Positions 9,346 to 18,296 of a stretch of DNA of 64,000 nt are shown here, in pieces. The translations under genes were made by a program, and so were the position numbers. This DNA is from Sphingomonas sp. (GTDB lineage: Bacteria; Pseudomonadota; Alphaproteobacteria; Sphingomonadales; Sphingomonadaceae): assembly GCA_017304655.1 (NCBI GenBank), contig JAFKLY010000005.1:62001-126000 (forward strand). Direction: 5' to 3'. The stretch's first letter is position 1; each line of letters begins with the position of its first letter. Under the pieces are notes generated by a model. The model had not been told where the DNA came from, did not search any database, and saw only the letters and a list, made by a program, of their open reading frames with translations.

Positions 9346-10209
9346 TTGGATATGCCGCCCCTGGATATACTTGTCTCCACCGCCTGGCTGGCCGACCAAC
9401 TGGGCGCGGCCGATCTGCGGATCGTCGATGCCACGGCCTTCCTGCCCGGCACCCCGCGCGATCCACGGGCGGAATATCTCGACGCGCATATTCCCGGCGC
9501 ATTGTTCATCGACCTCCCGGCCCTGGCGGATGCCGACGCGCCGCTCCCCGCGACCGTGCCGACCAACGCGCAGTTCGCGCAGCGCATGGCCGCGCTGGGC
9601 ATTAGCGAGACGGACCGGATCGTCGTCTATGACAACAGCCCGCTCCTCAGCTCCGGCCGGGCGTGGTGGCTGCTGCGCCTGTTCGGTGCGCGGCAGGTCG
9701 CGATTCTGGATGGCGGGATGCAGCGCTGGCTGGCCGAGGGACGGCCCACGGAAAGCGGCGAAGGCGTGCCCACCGCCGTCTCGAAGCCCTTCGCGGCGCA
9801 ACGCGACGACAGCCAGGTGCGCGACAAGGCGGACATGCTCGCCAACCTCACCAGTTGCGCGGCGCAAGTGGTGGACGCGCGCAGTGGCGATCGCTTTCGC
9901 GGCGAAGTGGCCGAGCCGCGGCCCGGCATGGCCGAGGGACACATTCCCGGCTCCCGGAACATCCCGACCGGCGATCTGCTCGACGAAAACCGCCTCTGGA
10001 AGCGCGGCGCAGCACTGCGCACGGCGTTCGAGGCGGCCGGCGTCGATCTCGCCCAACCGCTCATCATGACCTGTGGCAGCGGCGTCACCGCCTGCAACCT
10101 GCTGTTCGGCGCGGCGCTGCTCGGCAAGCATGACGTCACCATCTATGACGGGAGCTGGTCCGAATGGGGCGCGGACCCCGCCACGCCCAAGGCGACCGGC
10201 CCGGCATGA
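9346..10209 (+). CDS. sseA: 3-mercaptopyruvate sulfurtransferase (tandem rhodanese)
   Basis: Two rhodanese domains, at about residues 5-130 and 165-285. The catalytic cysteine sits in MTCGSGVTA (Cys243 from this start); CGSGVT is the signature of mercaptopyruvate sulfurtransferase rather than thiosulfate sulfurtransferase. The start is taken as TTG 9346 because AGGAG at 9331-9335 is 10 bases upstream; ATG 9352 and ATG 9328 are alternatives. The stop overlaps the metC start (ATGA), so this is a two-gene sulfur metabolism operon handling cysteine-derived sulfur and cystathionine. Confidence 0.93.
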   Translation: MDMPPLDILVSTAWLADQLGAADLRIVDATAFLPGTPRDPRAEYLDAHIPGALFIDLPALADADAPLPATVPTNAQFAQRMAALGISETDRIVVYDNSPLLSSGRAWWLLRLFGARQVAILDGGMQRWLAEGRPTESGEGVPTAVSKPFAAQRDDSQVRDKADMLANLTSCAAQVVDARSGDRFRGEVAEPRPGMAEGHIPGSRNIPTGDLLDENRLWKRGAALRTAFEAAGVDLAQPLIMTCGSGVTACNLLFGAALLGKHDVTIYDGSWSEWGADPATPKATGPA

Positions 10210-11435
10210 GCAAGCGCGACAAAGCCGGAGCGAACAGGCCGCTGAGCGCTGCCACCCGTCTCGTCCAGGCCGGGAGACGCGCGGAATGGACCGGCATGCC
10301 CGGCGATCCGGGCGCCATCGTCAATCCGCCGGTGTGGCGCGCCTCGACGATCCTCTATGAGGATGTGGCGCATCTGCGCGGCACCCACATCACCGATCCA
10401 CACAAGCTCTATTATGGCCGCCGGGGCGCGCCGACCGGCTGGGCGCTTGCCGAGGCAATCACGCAGATGGAGCCGGAAGCCGCGGGCACGATGCTGTTCC
10501 CGTCCGGTGTCGCCGCCATTGCCGCCGCGCTGCTTGCCGTGGTGAAGCCGGGCGACGAATTGCTGATGGTCGACAGCGCTTACGGCCCCACGCGCGGCCT
10601 GTGCGACGGGCTGCTGCGCGAATTCGGCGTGACCACGGTCTATTATGATCCGCTGATCGGCGCAGGCATCGCAGACCTCTGCACCGATCGGACGGCCGCG
10701 ATCTTCCTCGAAAGCCCCGGCAGCCTGACCTTCGAGGTGCAGGACGTGCCGGCCATCGTCGCGGTGGCAAAGGCGCGCGGCATTGTCACGCTCATCGACA
10801 ATACCTGGGCGACCCCCTTGCTGCTCCCCGCTCTGGGTCTGGGCGTGGATATCTCCATCCTCGCCTGCACCAAATATCTGTGCGGGCACAGTGACGTCAT
10901 GATGGGATCGGTCAGCGCGAATGCCGCGCTCTGGCCCCGGATTTCCCGGCGCGGGCACATGCTCGGGCAGATGGCGAGTCCCGACGATTGCTGGCTGGTG
11001 CTGCGCGGCATGCGCACGCTGGCGGTGCGCCTGAAACAGCAGGGCGAAAGCGCGCTGACGTTGGCGCATTGGCTGGCCGAACGCCCGGAAGTCGCCCGCG
11101 TTCTGCATCCCGGACTGCCCGGCTGCCCCGGCCACGAGAGCTTCGGGCGCGACTTCACTGCCGGCGCCGGACTCTTCGCATTCGAACTGGCGGGCGGCGG
11201 CGAGATGGAGCGCGCTGCCTTCATCGACAGTCTTGCCCTGTTCGGCATCGGCTACAGCTGGGGCGGCTTCGAGAGCCTTGCGCTGCCGGTCGATCCGGAG
11301 ACGTTGCGCACCGCCACGCGCTGGGCCGGGCATGGGCCGCTGGTCCGGGTCAACATCGGCCTGGAAGATCCTCAGGACTTGATCGCGGACATGGAAAGCG
11401 CCTTTTCCGTGTGGCGGAGCGCCATGGGCCGCTGA
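10206..11435 (+). CDS. metC: Cystathionine beta-lyase (PLP-dependent)
   Basis: A protein of 409 residues of the Cys/Met metabolism PLP family. Lys223 in ILACTKYLCGHSDVMMG is the Schiff-base lysine; YGRRGAPTGWALAEAI and SYSWGGFESLALP are typical of bacterial cystathionine beta-lyases. It cleaves cystathionine to homocysteine, pyruvate and ammonia. The start ATG 10206 overlaps the sseA stop. A perfect inverted repeat follows the stop. Cystathionine gamma-synthase is a less likely alternative, because the SYSWGGFESL segment is lyase-like. Confidence 0.92.
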   Translation: MSKRDKAGANRPLSAATRLVQAGRRAEWTGMPGDPGAIVNPPVWRASTILYEDVAHLRGTHITDPHKLYYGRRGAPTGWALAEAITQMEPEAAGTMLFPSGVAAIAAALLAVVKPGDELLMVDSAYGPTRGLCDGLLREFGVTTVYYDPLIGAGIADLCTDRTAAIFLESPGSLTFEVQDVPAIVAVAKARGIVTLIDNTWATPLLLPALGLGVDISILACTKYLCGHSDVMMGSVSANAALWPRISRRGHMLGQMASPDDCWLVLRGMRTLAVRLKQQGESALTLAHWLAERPEVARVLHPGLPGCPGHESFGRDFTAGAGLFAFELAGGGEMERAAFIDSLALFGIGYSWGGFESLALPVDPETLRTATRWAGHGPLVRVNIGLEDPQDLIADMESAFSVWRSAMGR

Positions 11436-11773
11436 GCGCTCTCACCCGCACAAACGGCACAACACGCGATGCAGTGCGGCAAGGAGCAGCACTGCATCGC
11501 ACCGTTTTCCGCCATATTTCCGACATCTGGCGACCCGCGCGCAGAGGCTTCTCCCGCCTTGTCGGGCAGTTGCGAGCCGTTGCATCGTTGCAACACAGCA
11601 ATGTATAGCAACAATAGGGCAACATTTTAGACTTGTGCGGCGCACAACGTAACGGCAGTTTGACCGTGTTGTGAGGATAGATCGCTCGGCCGCCACAGGC
11701 GGAAAAAGGAAGCGATCGCCACAAACGCAGGTTGGGACGATCGCATATTCTAGTTGGTTAAAGGGGAATTCCC
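11436..11773. other. 338-bp gene-free gap upstream of the TorF porin gene
   Basis: This gap is more AT-rich than its surroundings. It holds the metC terminator candidate (11466-11508), a palindrome TTGTGCGGCGCACAA at 11633-11647, and an inverted repeat GCGATCGC/CGATCGC at 11712-11719 and 11738-11744 just before the porin ribosome-binding site. One weak promoter-like pair is TTGCAT near 11580 and TATAGC about 18 bp on. No reading frame in it looks coding. Confidence 0.5.
11466..11508 (+). terminator. Candidate terminator after metC
   Basis: A perfect 12-bp inverted repeat (GCGATGCAGTGC at 11466-11477 and its complement at 11489-11500) with an 11-base loop, followed by ACCGTTTT. The stem is strong but the T tract is short and set back by four bases. 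Confidence 0.6.
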
Positions 11774-12496
11774 ATGCGTAAGTCCTTTCTCGGCCTCTCG
11801 GCCATCGCTCTGTTCGCCGCCGGTACGCCGGCCATGGCTCAGGATGCAGGCGCAGAGCCGATCAAGATCACCGGTTCGGCCGCTATCGTGTCCGACTATC
11901 GTTTCCGTGGTTTCTCTCAGTCCAGCCAGAATGCCGCCGTGCAGGCCGGCATCACCGCGACGCATGAGAGCGGCTTCTATGTCGGCACCTGGGGCTCGAG
12001 CATCAGCTTCGCCGGCAGCTCGGAAATCGATCTTTTCGCCGGCTATTCCACGCCGCTGGGCGAGGGCGTGACGCTCGACGTCGGCCTGCTCTATTATCTC
12101 TATCCCAAGCACGGCGCCGGTAACACCGACTTCTTCGAGCCCTACATCAACCTCACCGGCACCTTTGGCCCCGCGACCCTGAAGGTCGGCGCCAACTATG
12201 CCTGGGAGCAGGATGCGCTCGCCACCGCCACCGGCAACTCGGACGCGATCTATCTGCATGCCGAGCCGTCGCTCGCCATCCCCGGCACGCCCTTCGGTGT
12301 GAACGGCCACCTGGGCTATGCCAGCAGCGATGCCTTCCCGGGCGGTTTCGACGGCAAGGTGTGGGACTGGTCGCTGGGCGGCACCGCCACCTGGAAGAAC
12401 CTGACCTTCGGCGTGTCCTATGTCGACACCGACGAGCCGGGCTACATCCGCGGCACGGACGCCGCCGTGGTCTTCTCGCTGACCGCCGCGTTCTAA
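11774..12496 (+). CDS. TorF-family putative outer-membrane porin (TIGR02001 type)
   Basis: A 240-residue protein with a clear signal peptide (MRKSFLGLSAIALFAAGTPA then MAQ). The mature start, ITGSAAIVSDYRFRGFSQS, is the hallmark opening of the TIGR02001/TorF group: a beta-strand-rich barrel with alternating aromatic residues and a C-terminal phenylalanine (VVFSLTAAF), the usual BAM recognition signal. Such proteins are common in sphingomonads and other proteobacteria; transport substrates are unknown. It is a single gene with an AT-rich leader and its own strong terminator. Confidence 0.9.
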   Translation: MRKSFLGLSAIALFAAGTPAMAQDAGAEPIKITGSAAIVSDYRFRGFSQSSQNAAVQAGITATHESGFYVGTWGSSISFAGSSEIDLFAGYSTPLGEGVTLDVGLLYYLYPKHGAGNTDFFEPYINLTGTFGPATLKVGANYAWEQDALATATGNSDAIYLHAEPSLAIPGTPFGVNGHLGYASSDAFPGGFDGKVWDWSLGGTATWKNLTFGVSYVDTDEPGYIRGTDAAVVFSLTAAF

Positions 12497-12553
12497 GAAC
12501 CGGGACGAACCAAGGCATAGCCGCCGGATCAAGTGGGATCGGCGGCCGGCCAG

Positions 12554-12590
12554 AAGGGGCTGCGACACATGTCGCGGCCCCTTTGTCTTT
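12554..12590 (+). terminator. Intrinsic terminator after the TorF porin gene
   Basis: A 13-bp stem with one G-U pair (12554-12566 with 12571-12583), ACAT tetraloop, then TTTGTCTTT. It lies 58 bp past the stop. Confidence 0.85.
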
Positions 12591-12665
12591 AGTGGGATGC
12601 TTGGTTACGCATGCCAACGCCGAGCCTGCCAACTCTCAAACGGGCAACAGCTTCCTTCCCTCCAC

Positions 12666-12693
12666 CGTCATTCCCGCGCACGCGGGAATCCAG
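12666..12693 (+). repeat. 28-bp palindromic repeat, copy 1 of an inverted pair
   Basis: The core TTCCCGCGCACGCGGGAA is itself palindromic. The whole 28-mer is an exact reverse complement of 12860-12887. The core resembles dispersed intergenic palindromes common in proteobacterial genomes. Confidence 0.85.
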
Positions 12694-12816
12694 TCGCGGC
12701 GCCGCAGGTAAGGGAAATCGTCGAGGGACATCGGCAACTTCGGCAGGTCTGCTCGCTCAAACGAATCTCCAGACCAGGCAGGTTATTGCGCGCGCCCTCT
12801 GAGCCGAGCCTCGGAT

Positions 12817-12844
12817 AAACGACACCCTGCAAACGACACCCTGC
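12817..12844. repeat. Tandem duplication of a 14-mer
   Basis: AAACGACACCCTGC occurs twice in direct succession (12817-12830 and 12831-12844), between the two palindromic repeats. Confidence 0.9.
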
Positions 12845-12859
12845 AGGGCAATGTCCGGA

Positions 12860-12887
12860 CTGGATTCCCGCGTGCGCGGGAATGACG
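12860..12887 (-). repeat. 28-bp palindromic repeat, copy 2 of an inverted pair
   Basis: An exact reverse complement of 12666-12693. The 166 bp between the copies hold no recognisable gene. Confidence 0.85.
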
Positions 12888-12913
12888 AGAGAGAGATATG
12901 CCCGAGTGGCCCG

Positions 12914-13693
12914 CTATTGCGCGGGCGCCGGCCCCCGCCGCGCGGTCAGGATGCGGATCATCGGCTCGAGCATCTGGCCCTTCATCACGCCTTCGCCCTT
13001 CGTCGGGCTGCGGGGCGCGTCGGCGATCTTGCGGATCACGTCCATCCCCTCGATCACGCGGCCGAAGGCGGCGAAGCCCGGCTGGGTGGCGGTCGCGTCG
13101 AAGCCGCGCATGTCGCCGATGATGATGAAGAAATCGCCCGTGGCGGTGCCGGGCGCGGCCTGCGCCATGGAAATGACGCCCTCGATATGGCTGAGGCCGG
13201 TCTTGCTGGTCGGCTCGTGCGGCACGGGCTTGAGGATACGCTTGGGGTCGTTCTGCGTGCCGCCCTGGATGAAGCCGCCGGGCGTGCCGTCATCCCATTT
13301 AAACGAGCGGTAGAAGGCCGTGCCGTCCAGCCGCTTCTGATCGACATAGGCGAGGAAGTTGGCGGACGTGACTGGCGCCCGCTCGGTCTCGATCGCCAGC
13401 GTGATCGGCCCCAGGCTAGTGGTGAGGATGACGGGCACGGTCTGATAGGTCTGCGCATGGACGGCCGCCCGCGCCTTTTCCGCTTCCGCTTCGGCCTGTT
13501 TCTGCGCTTCCGCAGCGGCGGCGGCCTTGGCGTCCGCATCCGCCTTCGCCAGCGCGGCAATCTCTGCCTCGATCCGCGCCTGAATCTCCGCCTCGCTCGG
13601 CTTGGCCGCCAGTGCGGAAGCTGGGAACAAGGCAGGCGCAGCCAGCAGAGCGAACGGCAGGATCAGGCGGCGAAGAGTCGGCAGGGCAATCAT
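12914..13693 (-). CDS. Exported cyclophilin-type peptidyl-prolyl isomerase
   Basis: A 259-residue protein. Signal peptide (LRRLILPFALLAAPALFPAS), then a charged Ala/Glu/Lys coiled-coil linker of about 60 residues, then a cyclophilin domain (about 90-255) with FYRSFKWDDGTPGGFIQGGT, ISMAQAAPGTATGDFFI and GFAAFGRVIEGMDV. The arginine/phenylalanine/glutamine positions of the active site follow the bacterial periplasmic PpiA-like pattern. The start ATG 13693 was chosen because it opens directly on the signal peptide; the longer frame to 14038 runs through a palindromic repeat and is not credible. A second exported cyclophilin lies at 55956. Confidence 0.9.
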   Translation of the reverse strand: MIALPTLRRLILPFALLAAPALFPASALAAKPSEAEIQARIEAEIAALAKADADAKAAAAAEAQKQAEAEAEKARAAVHAQTYQTVPVILTTSLGPITLAIETERAPVTSANFLAYVDQKRLDGTAFYRSFKWDDGTPGGFIQGGTQNDPKRILKPVPHEPTSKTGLSHIEGVISMAQAAPGTATGDFFIIIGDMRGFDATATQPGFAAFGRVIEGMDVIRKIADAPRSPTKGEGVMKGQMLEPMIRILTARRGPAPAQ

Positions 13694-13837
13694 GGCCCCA
13701 ATGCTAGCGCGCGGCGGCGCCAAGACAAGCATGGGCCGTGCTGGCGCCGTCCCGCCTGAGAGATTGTCCGCTGTCGGGCTGCCCTGATCGCCGGCTTGAT
13801 GGGCGGGATGGGGGTGGTTAGCGGACACTTTCATTTC

Positions 13838-13868
13838 CGTCACCCCGGGCTTGACCCCGGGGTCCCGC
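13838..13868 (+). repeat. GC-rich palindromic repeat, family 2 copy 1
   Basis: The sequence runs CGTCACCCCGGGCTTGACC and continues into CCGGGGTCCCGC. It is a near-exact inverted copy of 13964-13994, differing by one deletion and one substitution. Confidence 0.8.
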
Positions 13869-13963
13869 TCTCTTTTGCTCGGCATCATTAGTTTGGAGGC
13901 GACATCTCGATGATCGTCAAATGGTCCGGGGATTCTCAACCGATAAACCGTCTCGAGCAGAAC

Positions 13964-13994
13964 AGCGGGACCCCGGGTCGAGCCCGGGGTGACG
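13964..13994 (-). repeat. GC-rich palindromic repeat, family 2 copy 2
   Basis: Inverted partner of 13838-13868. It lies 95 bp away and differs from family 1 in sequence. Confidence 0.8.
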
Positions 13995-14157
13995 AAGGGA
14001 GGAGTGGTCGCAATGAACGTCGCGCCCTGACGGTCCACTTCCGGACCTCAAAACCGGACATCCGCCATCCTCCCCCACAACCATCGGCCTCGTTCACGCC
14101 GCACTGGTGTCCTGTGGCTTCACAGTCCTGCCTGCCGGGCCTATAGGCCATGCCATC

Positions 14158-14661
14158 ATGTCGCTCATCGGCCTTGCCGCGCTCTTCCTGCTGACCGTCG
14201 CCCTGATGGAGGGCTTTGCCTATGTCATGCACCGCTGGGTGATGCACGGGCCGGGCTGGGTGCTGCACGCCAGCCATCATCGGCCGCGCACGGGTCTGTG
14301 GGAACTGAACGATCTCTACTTCGTGATCTTCGCCGGCCCTTCCATCCTCTTGCTGCTGGGCGGCGTGCAATGGGGCTGGGGCAGCTGGGCCACGGCCGTG
14401 GGCGCCGGCATCGCCGCGTATGGCGCCATCTATCTCGGCTTTCATGACATCATCGTCCACCAGCGCGTGGCGCATCGTTATGTGCCACGCTCGGCCTATA
14501 TGAAGCGGATCGTGCAGGCCCACCGGCTGCACCATGTGGTGGAGACGCGCGAGGGCAATGTGAGCTTCGGCTTCCTCGTCGCCCCGGCCCCCGAGACACT
14601 CAAGCGCCAGCTCGCTGAGCGGCAGGACGGGCGCATCCGCGCCGCACGGGGGCAGCGCTAG
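14158..14661 (+). CDS. crtZ: Beta-carotene 3-hydroxylase (CrtZ, fatty-acid hydroxylase superfamily)
   Basis: A 167-residue membrane protein with the di-iron histidine clusters of the superfamily: HRWVMHG, HASHH, HDIIVHQRVAHR and HRLHH. Four hydrophobic segments surround them. It hydroxylates the beta-ionone rings of carotenoids at C-3, giving zeaxanthin-type xanthophylls, consistent with a yellow-pigmented sphingomonad. Start ATG 14158 gives the usual N-terminus of the family (a hydrophobic first helix). No other carotenoid gene is in the window. It is convergent with the acyl-CoA ligase, with only 3 bp between the stops. Confidence 0.93.
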   Translation: MSLIGLAALFLLTVALMEGFAYVMHRWVMHGPGWVLHASHHRPRTGLWELNDLYFVIFAGPSILLLLGGVQWGWGSWATAVGAGIAAYGAIYLGFHDIIVHQRVAHRYVPRSAYMKRIVQAHRLHHVVETREGNVSFGFLVAPAPETLKRQLAERQDGRIRAARGQR

Positions 14662-14664
14662 AGG

Positions 14665-16347
14665 CTAGGCGCCCGCCAGATAGGCCGCGCGCACCGTCTG
14701 CTTGTCGATCTTCTCCGAGCCGAGCCGGGGCAGCGGCGTCTGCTGCACCAGGATATGCGCCGGTCGCTCGAAGGCCGCCAGCCGTCCGGCCAGCGCCGCG
14801 CTGATCCCGCCTTCGTCAAGCTCGCTACTCGCATCGACGCGCACGACGGCGACAGGCACTTCGCCGAAGCGATCGTCCGGCACGCCGAACACGGCGCACT
14901 CGCGCACCGCCGCGATGGCATAGAGCGCCGCCTCCACCTCCGCGCAGGCGATATTCTCACCCCCGCGAATCACGATGTCTTTCTTGCGGCCGACGATGCG
15001 TAGATAGCCTTCCTCGTCCAGCGTGCCGAGATCGCCCGAGAGCACATGACCACTGGCCGTGAACAGCGCCGCCGTCTCCTCCGGCCGGTTCCAGTAGCCC
15101 AGCACGTTGCTGATCGACCGCACCCCCACCTCGCCCACTGCGCCGACGGGCAGCGGCGCGCCATCCTCGCCGAAAATGGCGATATCCGGCAGCGGCGCAG
15201 TCGCGCGGCCCGGCGTGTCTGCCCTGTCGGCGCAGGCCTGGCGGATGATGCCGGTGCCCACCGCGTTGGTCTCCGTGAGGCCATAGCCGAAGACCGGCCA
15301 GCTTGCCGGCAGTCCGTCGCGGATCCGCCCGACATGCTCGGCCGGGCGCGGCGCACCGCCGGCCGCAATGTCCGACAATGAGGAAAGATCGAACCTGTCC
15401 CGCTGCGGGTGCGTCGCCAGCTCCAGCCCCATCAGCGGCACGCCGGTCACATAGGTCACGCGCTCGGCCTCGATCAGGCGCAGCGCTTCCAGCGCATCCC
15501 AGCGGCGCATCACCACCATCTTGCGGCCGATCGCAAAGCTCTGGAGCATCACCACCACTTCGCCGGTCACATGGAACAGCGGCAGGTTGAGCAGGGTTGC
15601 GGGGAGGTCCGTCGGCGGCGTGCCTTGCCCCGCCAGCACCATGGAAACCGCCAGGCTGGAGCAGGCGAAGTTCAGTACTGCCTGCACCTTGGCGCGATGA
15701 TCGGACAACGCGCCCTTGCAATGGCCGGTCGAGCCGGAGGTGAACAGCAGCGTCGCCGGCGCATCCGGGCCGGGAACCGGGAAGGCGATGCCGTGCGGAT
15801 CGGCGACGAGCGGCGCCAGCCCCTGCGCGACGGGTCCATCGAGATCGAGCAGGGCAAGCCGGGCGTCGATGCCTTGCGCCGCCAGCGCATCGTGGCGAGT
15901 CCGGTCGGCCAGCACGAGCGGGCACCCCACGTCGCGGATCGCGGCGGCCATTTCCGCCCCGGTCCAGAAGGCATTGACGAGCGTCGCCACGCCGCCCGCG
16001 ATCACGATGCCCATATAGGCGATCACCCAGCCGGCGCCGTTGCGCGCGGCGAGGCCCACCGGATCGCCGGGCCGGATGCCATGATGCACGATCAGCCCCG
16101 CCGCCAGCCGCTGCGCCAGCGCATGCACCTGCGCGAAGCTCAGCCGCTCGGCCCCGTCGACCAGACAGTCCCGTTCGGCATACAGCCCGCAGCATTGGGC
16201 GAAGAAGGCCGGCAGATCGCCCGGCGCGGCATCGAAGGCGGGCCAGCGGGCGCCGCGCGCTTCCACCATGCCGACATGCAGCAGACCGGCAGTTCCGGTG
16301 ATGCCGCTGCGAACGGCGTCGATCGCGTCGTCAAACGGATGCGGCAC
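14665..16347 (-). CDS. Class I acyl/aryl-CoA ligase (AMP-binding family)
   Basis: A protein of 560 residues. The P-loop-like [15 protein letters not shown] (about 204-218), [13 protein letters not shown] (about 356) and the C-terminal [14 protein letters not shown] hinge (about 463) define an adenylate-forming CoA ligase. The catalytic lysine near the C-terminus is in [10 protein letters not shown]. The substrate is unclear; the overall pattern fits a long-chain or aromatic acyl-CoA synthetase. The start is GTG 16347, with [15 protein letters not shown] as N-terminus. It is transcribed divergently from lgt with a 67-bp gap. Confidence 0.88.
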   Translation of the reverse strand: MPHPFDDAIDAVRSGITGTAGLLHVGMVEARGARWPAFDAAPGDLPAFFAQCCGLYAERDCLVDGAERLSFAQVHALAQRLAAGLIVHHGIRPGDPVGLAARNGAGWVIAYMGIVIAGGVATLVNAFWTGAEMAAAIRDVGCPLVLADRTRHDALAAQGIDARLALLDLDGPVAQGLAPLVADPHGIAFPVPGPDAPATLLFTSGSTGHCKGALSDHRAKVQAVLNFACSSLAVSMVLAGQGTPPTDLPATLLNLPLFHVTGEVVVMLQSFAIGRKMVVMRRWDALEALRLIEAERVTYVTGVPLMGLELATHPQRDRFDLSSLSDIAAGGAPRPAEHVGRIRDGLPASWPVFGYGLTETNAVGTGIIRQACADRADTPGRATAPLPDIAIFGEDGAPLPVGAVGEVGVRSISNVLGYWNRPEETAALFTASGHVLSGDLGTLDEEGYLRIVGRKKDIVIRGGENIACAEVEAALYAIAAVRECAVFGVPDDRFGEVPVAVVRVDASSELDEGGISAALAGRLAAFERPAHILVQQTPLPRLGSEKIDKQTVRAAYLAGA

Positions 16348-16414
16348 TTGTCTCTCCGCCCTTGGTCTTGTTCTCGTCTTGCACTATGCAGCGCAAAACC
16401 GCCGGGGAAAAGAC

Positions 16415-17287
16415 TTGACGCTTGCCTTGCTCGCGGCCGCTGCCGCTCAGCCTATCCATTTCGAGAGCCTCGGCCTCAGTCCTGTTGCCCTCGATCTCGG
16501 CTTCTTCACGATCAAATGGTACAGCCTGGCCTATCTGGCCGGAATCCTGATCGGCTACTGGTATCTCACCGTGCTGATCCGCCAGCCGGGATCGCCCATG
16601 GCGCGCCGCCATGCCGATGATTTCATCTTCCATGCCACGCTCGGCATCATTCTGGGCGGCCGGCTGGGCTATATCATCTTCTATCAGCCGGCGATCCTCC
16701 TGCACCCGCTCGACATCTTCAAGCTGTGGGAAGGCGGCATGTCGCTGCATGGCGGCACCATCGGCGTCATCATCGCCATCTGGTGGATGGCGCGGCGCGA
16801 GCAGCTCTCCTTCCTGCGCGTGTGCGATTACATCGCCTGTGTCGTGCCCTTCGGCCTGTTCTTCGGCCGCCTCGCCAATTTCGTGAATGGCGAATTGTGG
16901 GGCAAGGTCACCGATGTGCCCTGGGCCATCGTCTTCCCGGATGCGCCGGGCGATCTGCCGCGCCACCCCAGCCAGCTCTATGAAGCCGCGCTGGAAGGGC
17001 CGCTGATGTTCGCCATCCTCGCCTTCTTCTTCTGGAAGACCAAGGCGCGCTACGAGCCGGGCAAGCTCTTCGGCATCGCGGCGCTCTGTTACGGCGCGGC
17101 GCGCTTCTTCGTGGAATTCTATCGCGAGGCGGATGCGCAGCTGATGGAGTTCGCACAGCGCACCGGCCTGCATATGGGCCAGTGGCTCACCATCCCCATG
17201 CTGGTGCTCGGCCTGTATCTGGTCGCCACCGCCAAGGGCCGCCGCACCCGTGTGGAGCCGATCGCCGGGCCGGACAGTGTCGCCTGA
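16415..17287 (+). CDS. lgt: Prolipoprotein diacylglyceryl transferase
   Basis: A 290-residue, seven-helix membrane protein. The Lgt signature is present as [14 protein letters not shown], followed by [13 protein letters not shown] and a late arginine-rich helix [10 protein letters not shown]. It transfers diacylglycerol from phosphatidylglycerol to the lipobox cysteine of prolipoproteins, the first step of lipoprotein maturation. The start is set at TTG 16415 because GGGGAAAAG lies just upstream and longer starts would run into the divergent ligase gene. The stop overlaps the next gene, so three genes (lgt, methyltransferase, pgeF) form one coupled operon. Confidence 0.93.
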   Translation: MTLALLAAAAAQPIHFESLGLSPVALDLGFFTIKWYSLAYLAGILIGYWYLTVLIRQPGSPMARRHADDFIFHATLGIILGGRLGYIIFYQPAILLHPLDIFKLWEGGMSLHGGTIGVIIAIWWMARREQLSFLRVCDYIACVVPFGLFFGRLANFVNGELWGKVTDVPWAIVFPDAPGDLPRHPSQLYEAALEGPLMFAILAFFFWKTKARYEPGKLFGIAALCYGAARFFVEFYREADAQLMEFAQRTGLHMGQWLTIPMLVLGLYLVATAKGRRTRVEPIAGPDSVA

Positions 17288-18296
17288 CGGCACGCGCGTC
17301 GCCGGGATCCAATCGCTGCACGACTATATGGCCGCCGCCAACGCGGCTTATTATGCCACGCGCGATCCGCTGGGCGCCGCCGGGGACTTCATCACCGCGC
17401 CGGAAATCAGCCAGATGTTCGGCGAGCTGGTCGGCCTGTGGTTTGCTGATCTCGCCTTGCGCGCCGGCGCGGGCGCGTCAGTCGCTTATGTCGAGCTGGG
17501 GCCGGGCCGAGGCACGCTCGCGGCGGATGCGCTGCGCGCCATGAGGCAAGCGGGCCTCGCGCCACCGGTCCATTTCGTCGAGACCAGCCCCGTGCTGCGC
17601 GCACGCCAACAGACCGCCGTGCCGCAGGCGACCTGGCATGAGGCTGTCGAGAGCCTGCCCACCGACCGGCCCCTGATCGTCATCGCCAACGAGTTTTTCG
17701 ATGCCTTGCCGATCCGCCAATATGAGCGCACCGCGCGTGGCTGGCGCGAGCGGATGGTCGGGGGCGTTCCCTTGCGCTTCATCTCCGGAGAAATGGATTG
17801 CGCGGAGGCCATCCCCATCCAGCTCGCCGACGCGCCGCTCGGTGCCATCGTCGAGCGCAGCCCGGCGAGCGAAGCCATCCTCGCCAGCCTTGCCGCCCGC
17901 CTTGCCGCGCAGGGCGGCGCGCTGCTCGCCATCGATTATGGCTATGAGGGGCCGGCGACCGGCGATACGCTGCAGGCCATGAAAGCCCATGCCTATGCCG
18001 ATCCGCTCGCAGACGCGGGACAGCGCGATCTCACCGCCCATGTCGATTTCGCCATGCTTGCCAGTATCGGCCGCATCCATGGACTCAGGCCCGGCCCCTG
18101 CGTGGGGCAAGGCGCCTTCCTCACCGCGCTGGGTATCGACGCCCGCGCAACGGCGCTCGCCGGGCGCAATCCCCAGCGCGCGGGCGATGTCGCGGCGGCG
18201 AAGGCGCGCCTGACCGCTGCGGATCAGATGGGGTCGCTGTTCAAGGTGCTCGCCCTGCGCGCGCCGCACTGGCCGGAACCGGCGGGCTTCGCATGA
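17277..18296 (+). CDS. SAM-dependent methyltransferase of the NDUFAF7/MidA family
   Basis: A 339-residue protein. The SAM motif [16 protein letters not shown] sits at about residues 70-85, preceded by the family block [21 protein letters not shown], and [17 protein letters not shown] follows. Mitochondrial NDUFAF7 dimethylates an arginine in a complex I subunit; the bacterial role is inferred, not shown. The start GTG 17277 overlaps the lgt stop. Its 3' end overlaps pgeF by an ATGA. Conservation of lgt-MidA-pgeF order is common in alphaproteobacteria. Confidence 0.9.
   Translation: MSPDGTRVAGIQSLHDYMAAANAAYYATRDPLGAAGDFITAPEISQMFGELVGLWFADLALRAGAGASVAYVELGPGRGTLAADALRAMRQAGLAPPVHFVETSPVLRARQQTAVPQATWHEAVESLPTDRPLIVIANEFFDALPIRQYERTARGWRERMVGGVPLRFISGEMDCAEAIPIQLADAPLGAIVERSPASEAILASLAARLAAQGGALLAIDYGYEGPATGDTLQAMKAHAYADPLADAGQRDLTAHVDFAMLASIGRIHGLRPGPCVGQGAFLTALGIDARATALAGRNPQRAGDVAAAKARLTAADQMGSLFKVLALRAPHWPEPAGFA

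Larger units (their letters stand above)
12497..12913. other. 417-bp gene-free region with a palindromic repeat pair
   Basis: It contains the porin terminator, a perfect 28-bp inverted repeat pair (12666-12693 and 12860-12887) and a 14-bp tandem duplication (12817-12844). Frames through the palindromes give the Arg/Pro-rich translations usual for such repeats and show no coding signal. Confidence 0.75.
13694..14157. other. 464-bp divergent gap between cyclophilin and crtZ genes
   Basis: It carries promoters for two divergent genes (not resolvable by eye) and a second palindromic repeat pair at 13838-13868 and 13964-13994. No coding frame is convincing. Confidence 0.6.

Noticed and set aside
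13694..14038. N-terminal extension of the cyclophilin gene
   Set aside because: The extension reads through a palindromic repeat, whereas ATG 13693 opens exactly on a signal peptide.
12497..14157. CRISPR-like array
   Set aside because: Repeats occur only in pairs, inverted and with unequal spacers; there are no direct repeats with regular spacing and no cas genes.
15409..16620. Plus-strand ORF of 403 codons
   Set aside because: Antisense to the CoA ligase and running into the lgt start; His/Arg/Gln-rich shadow.
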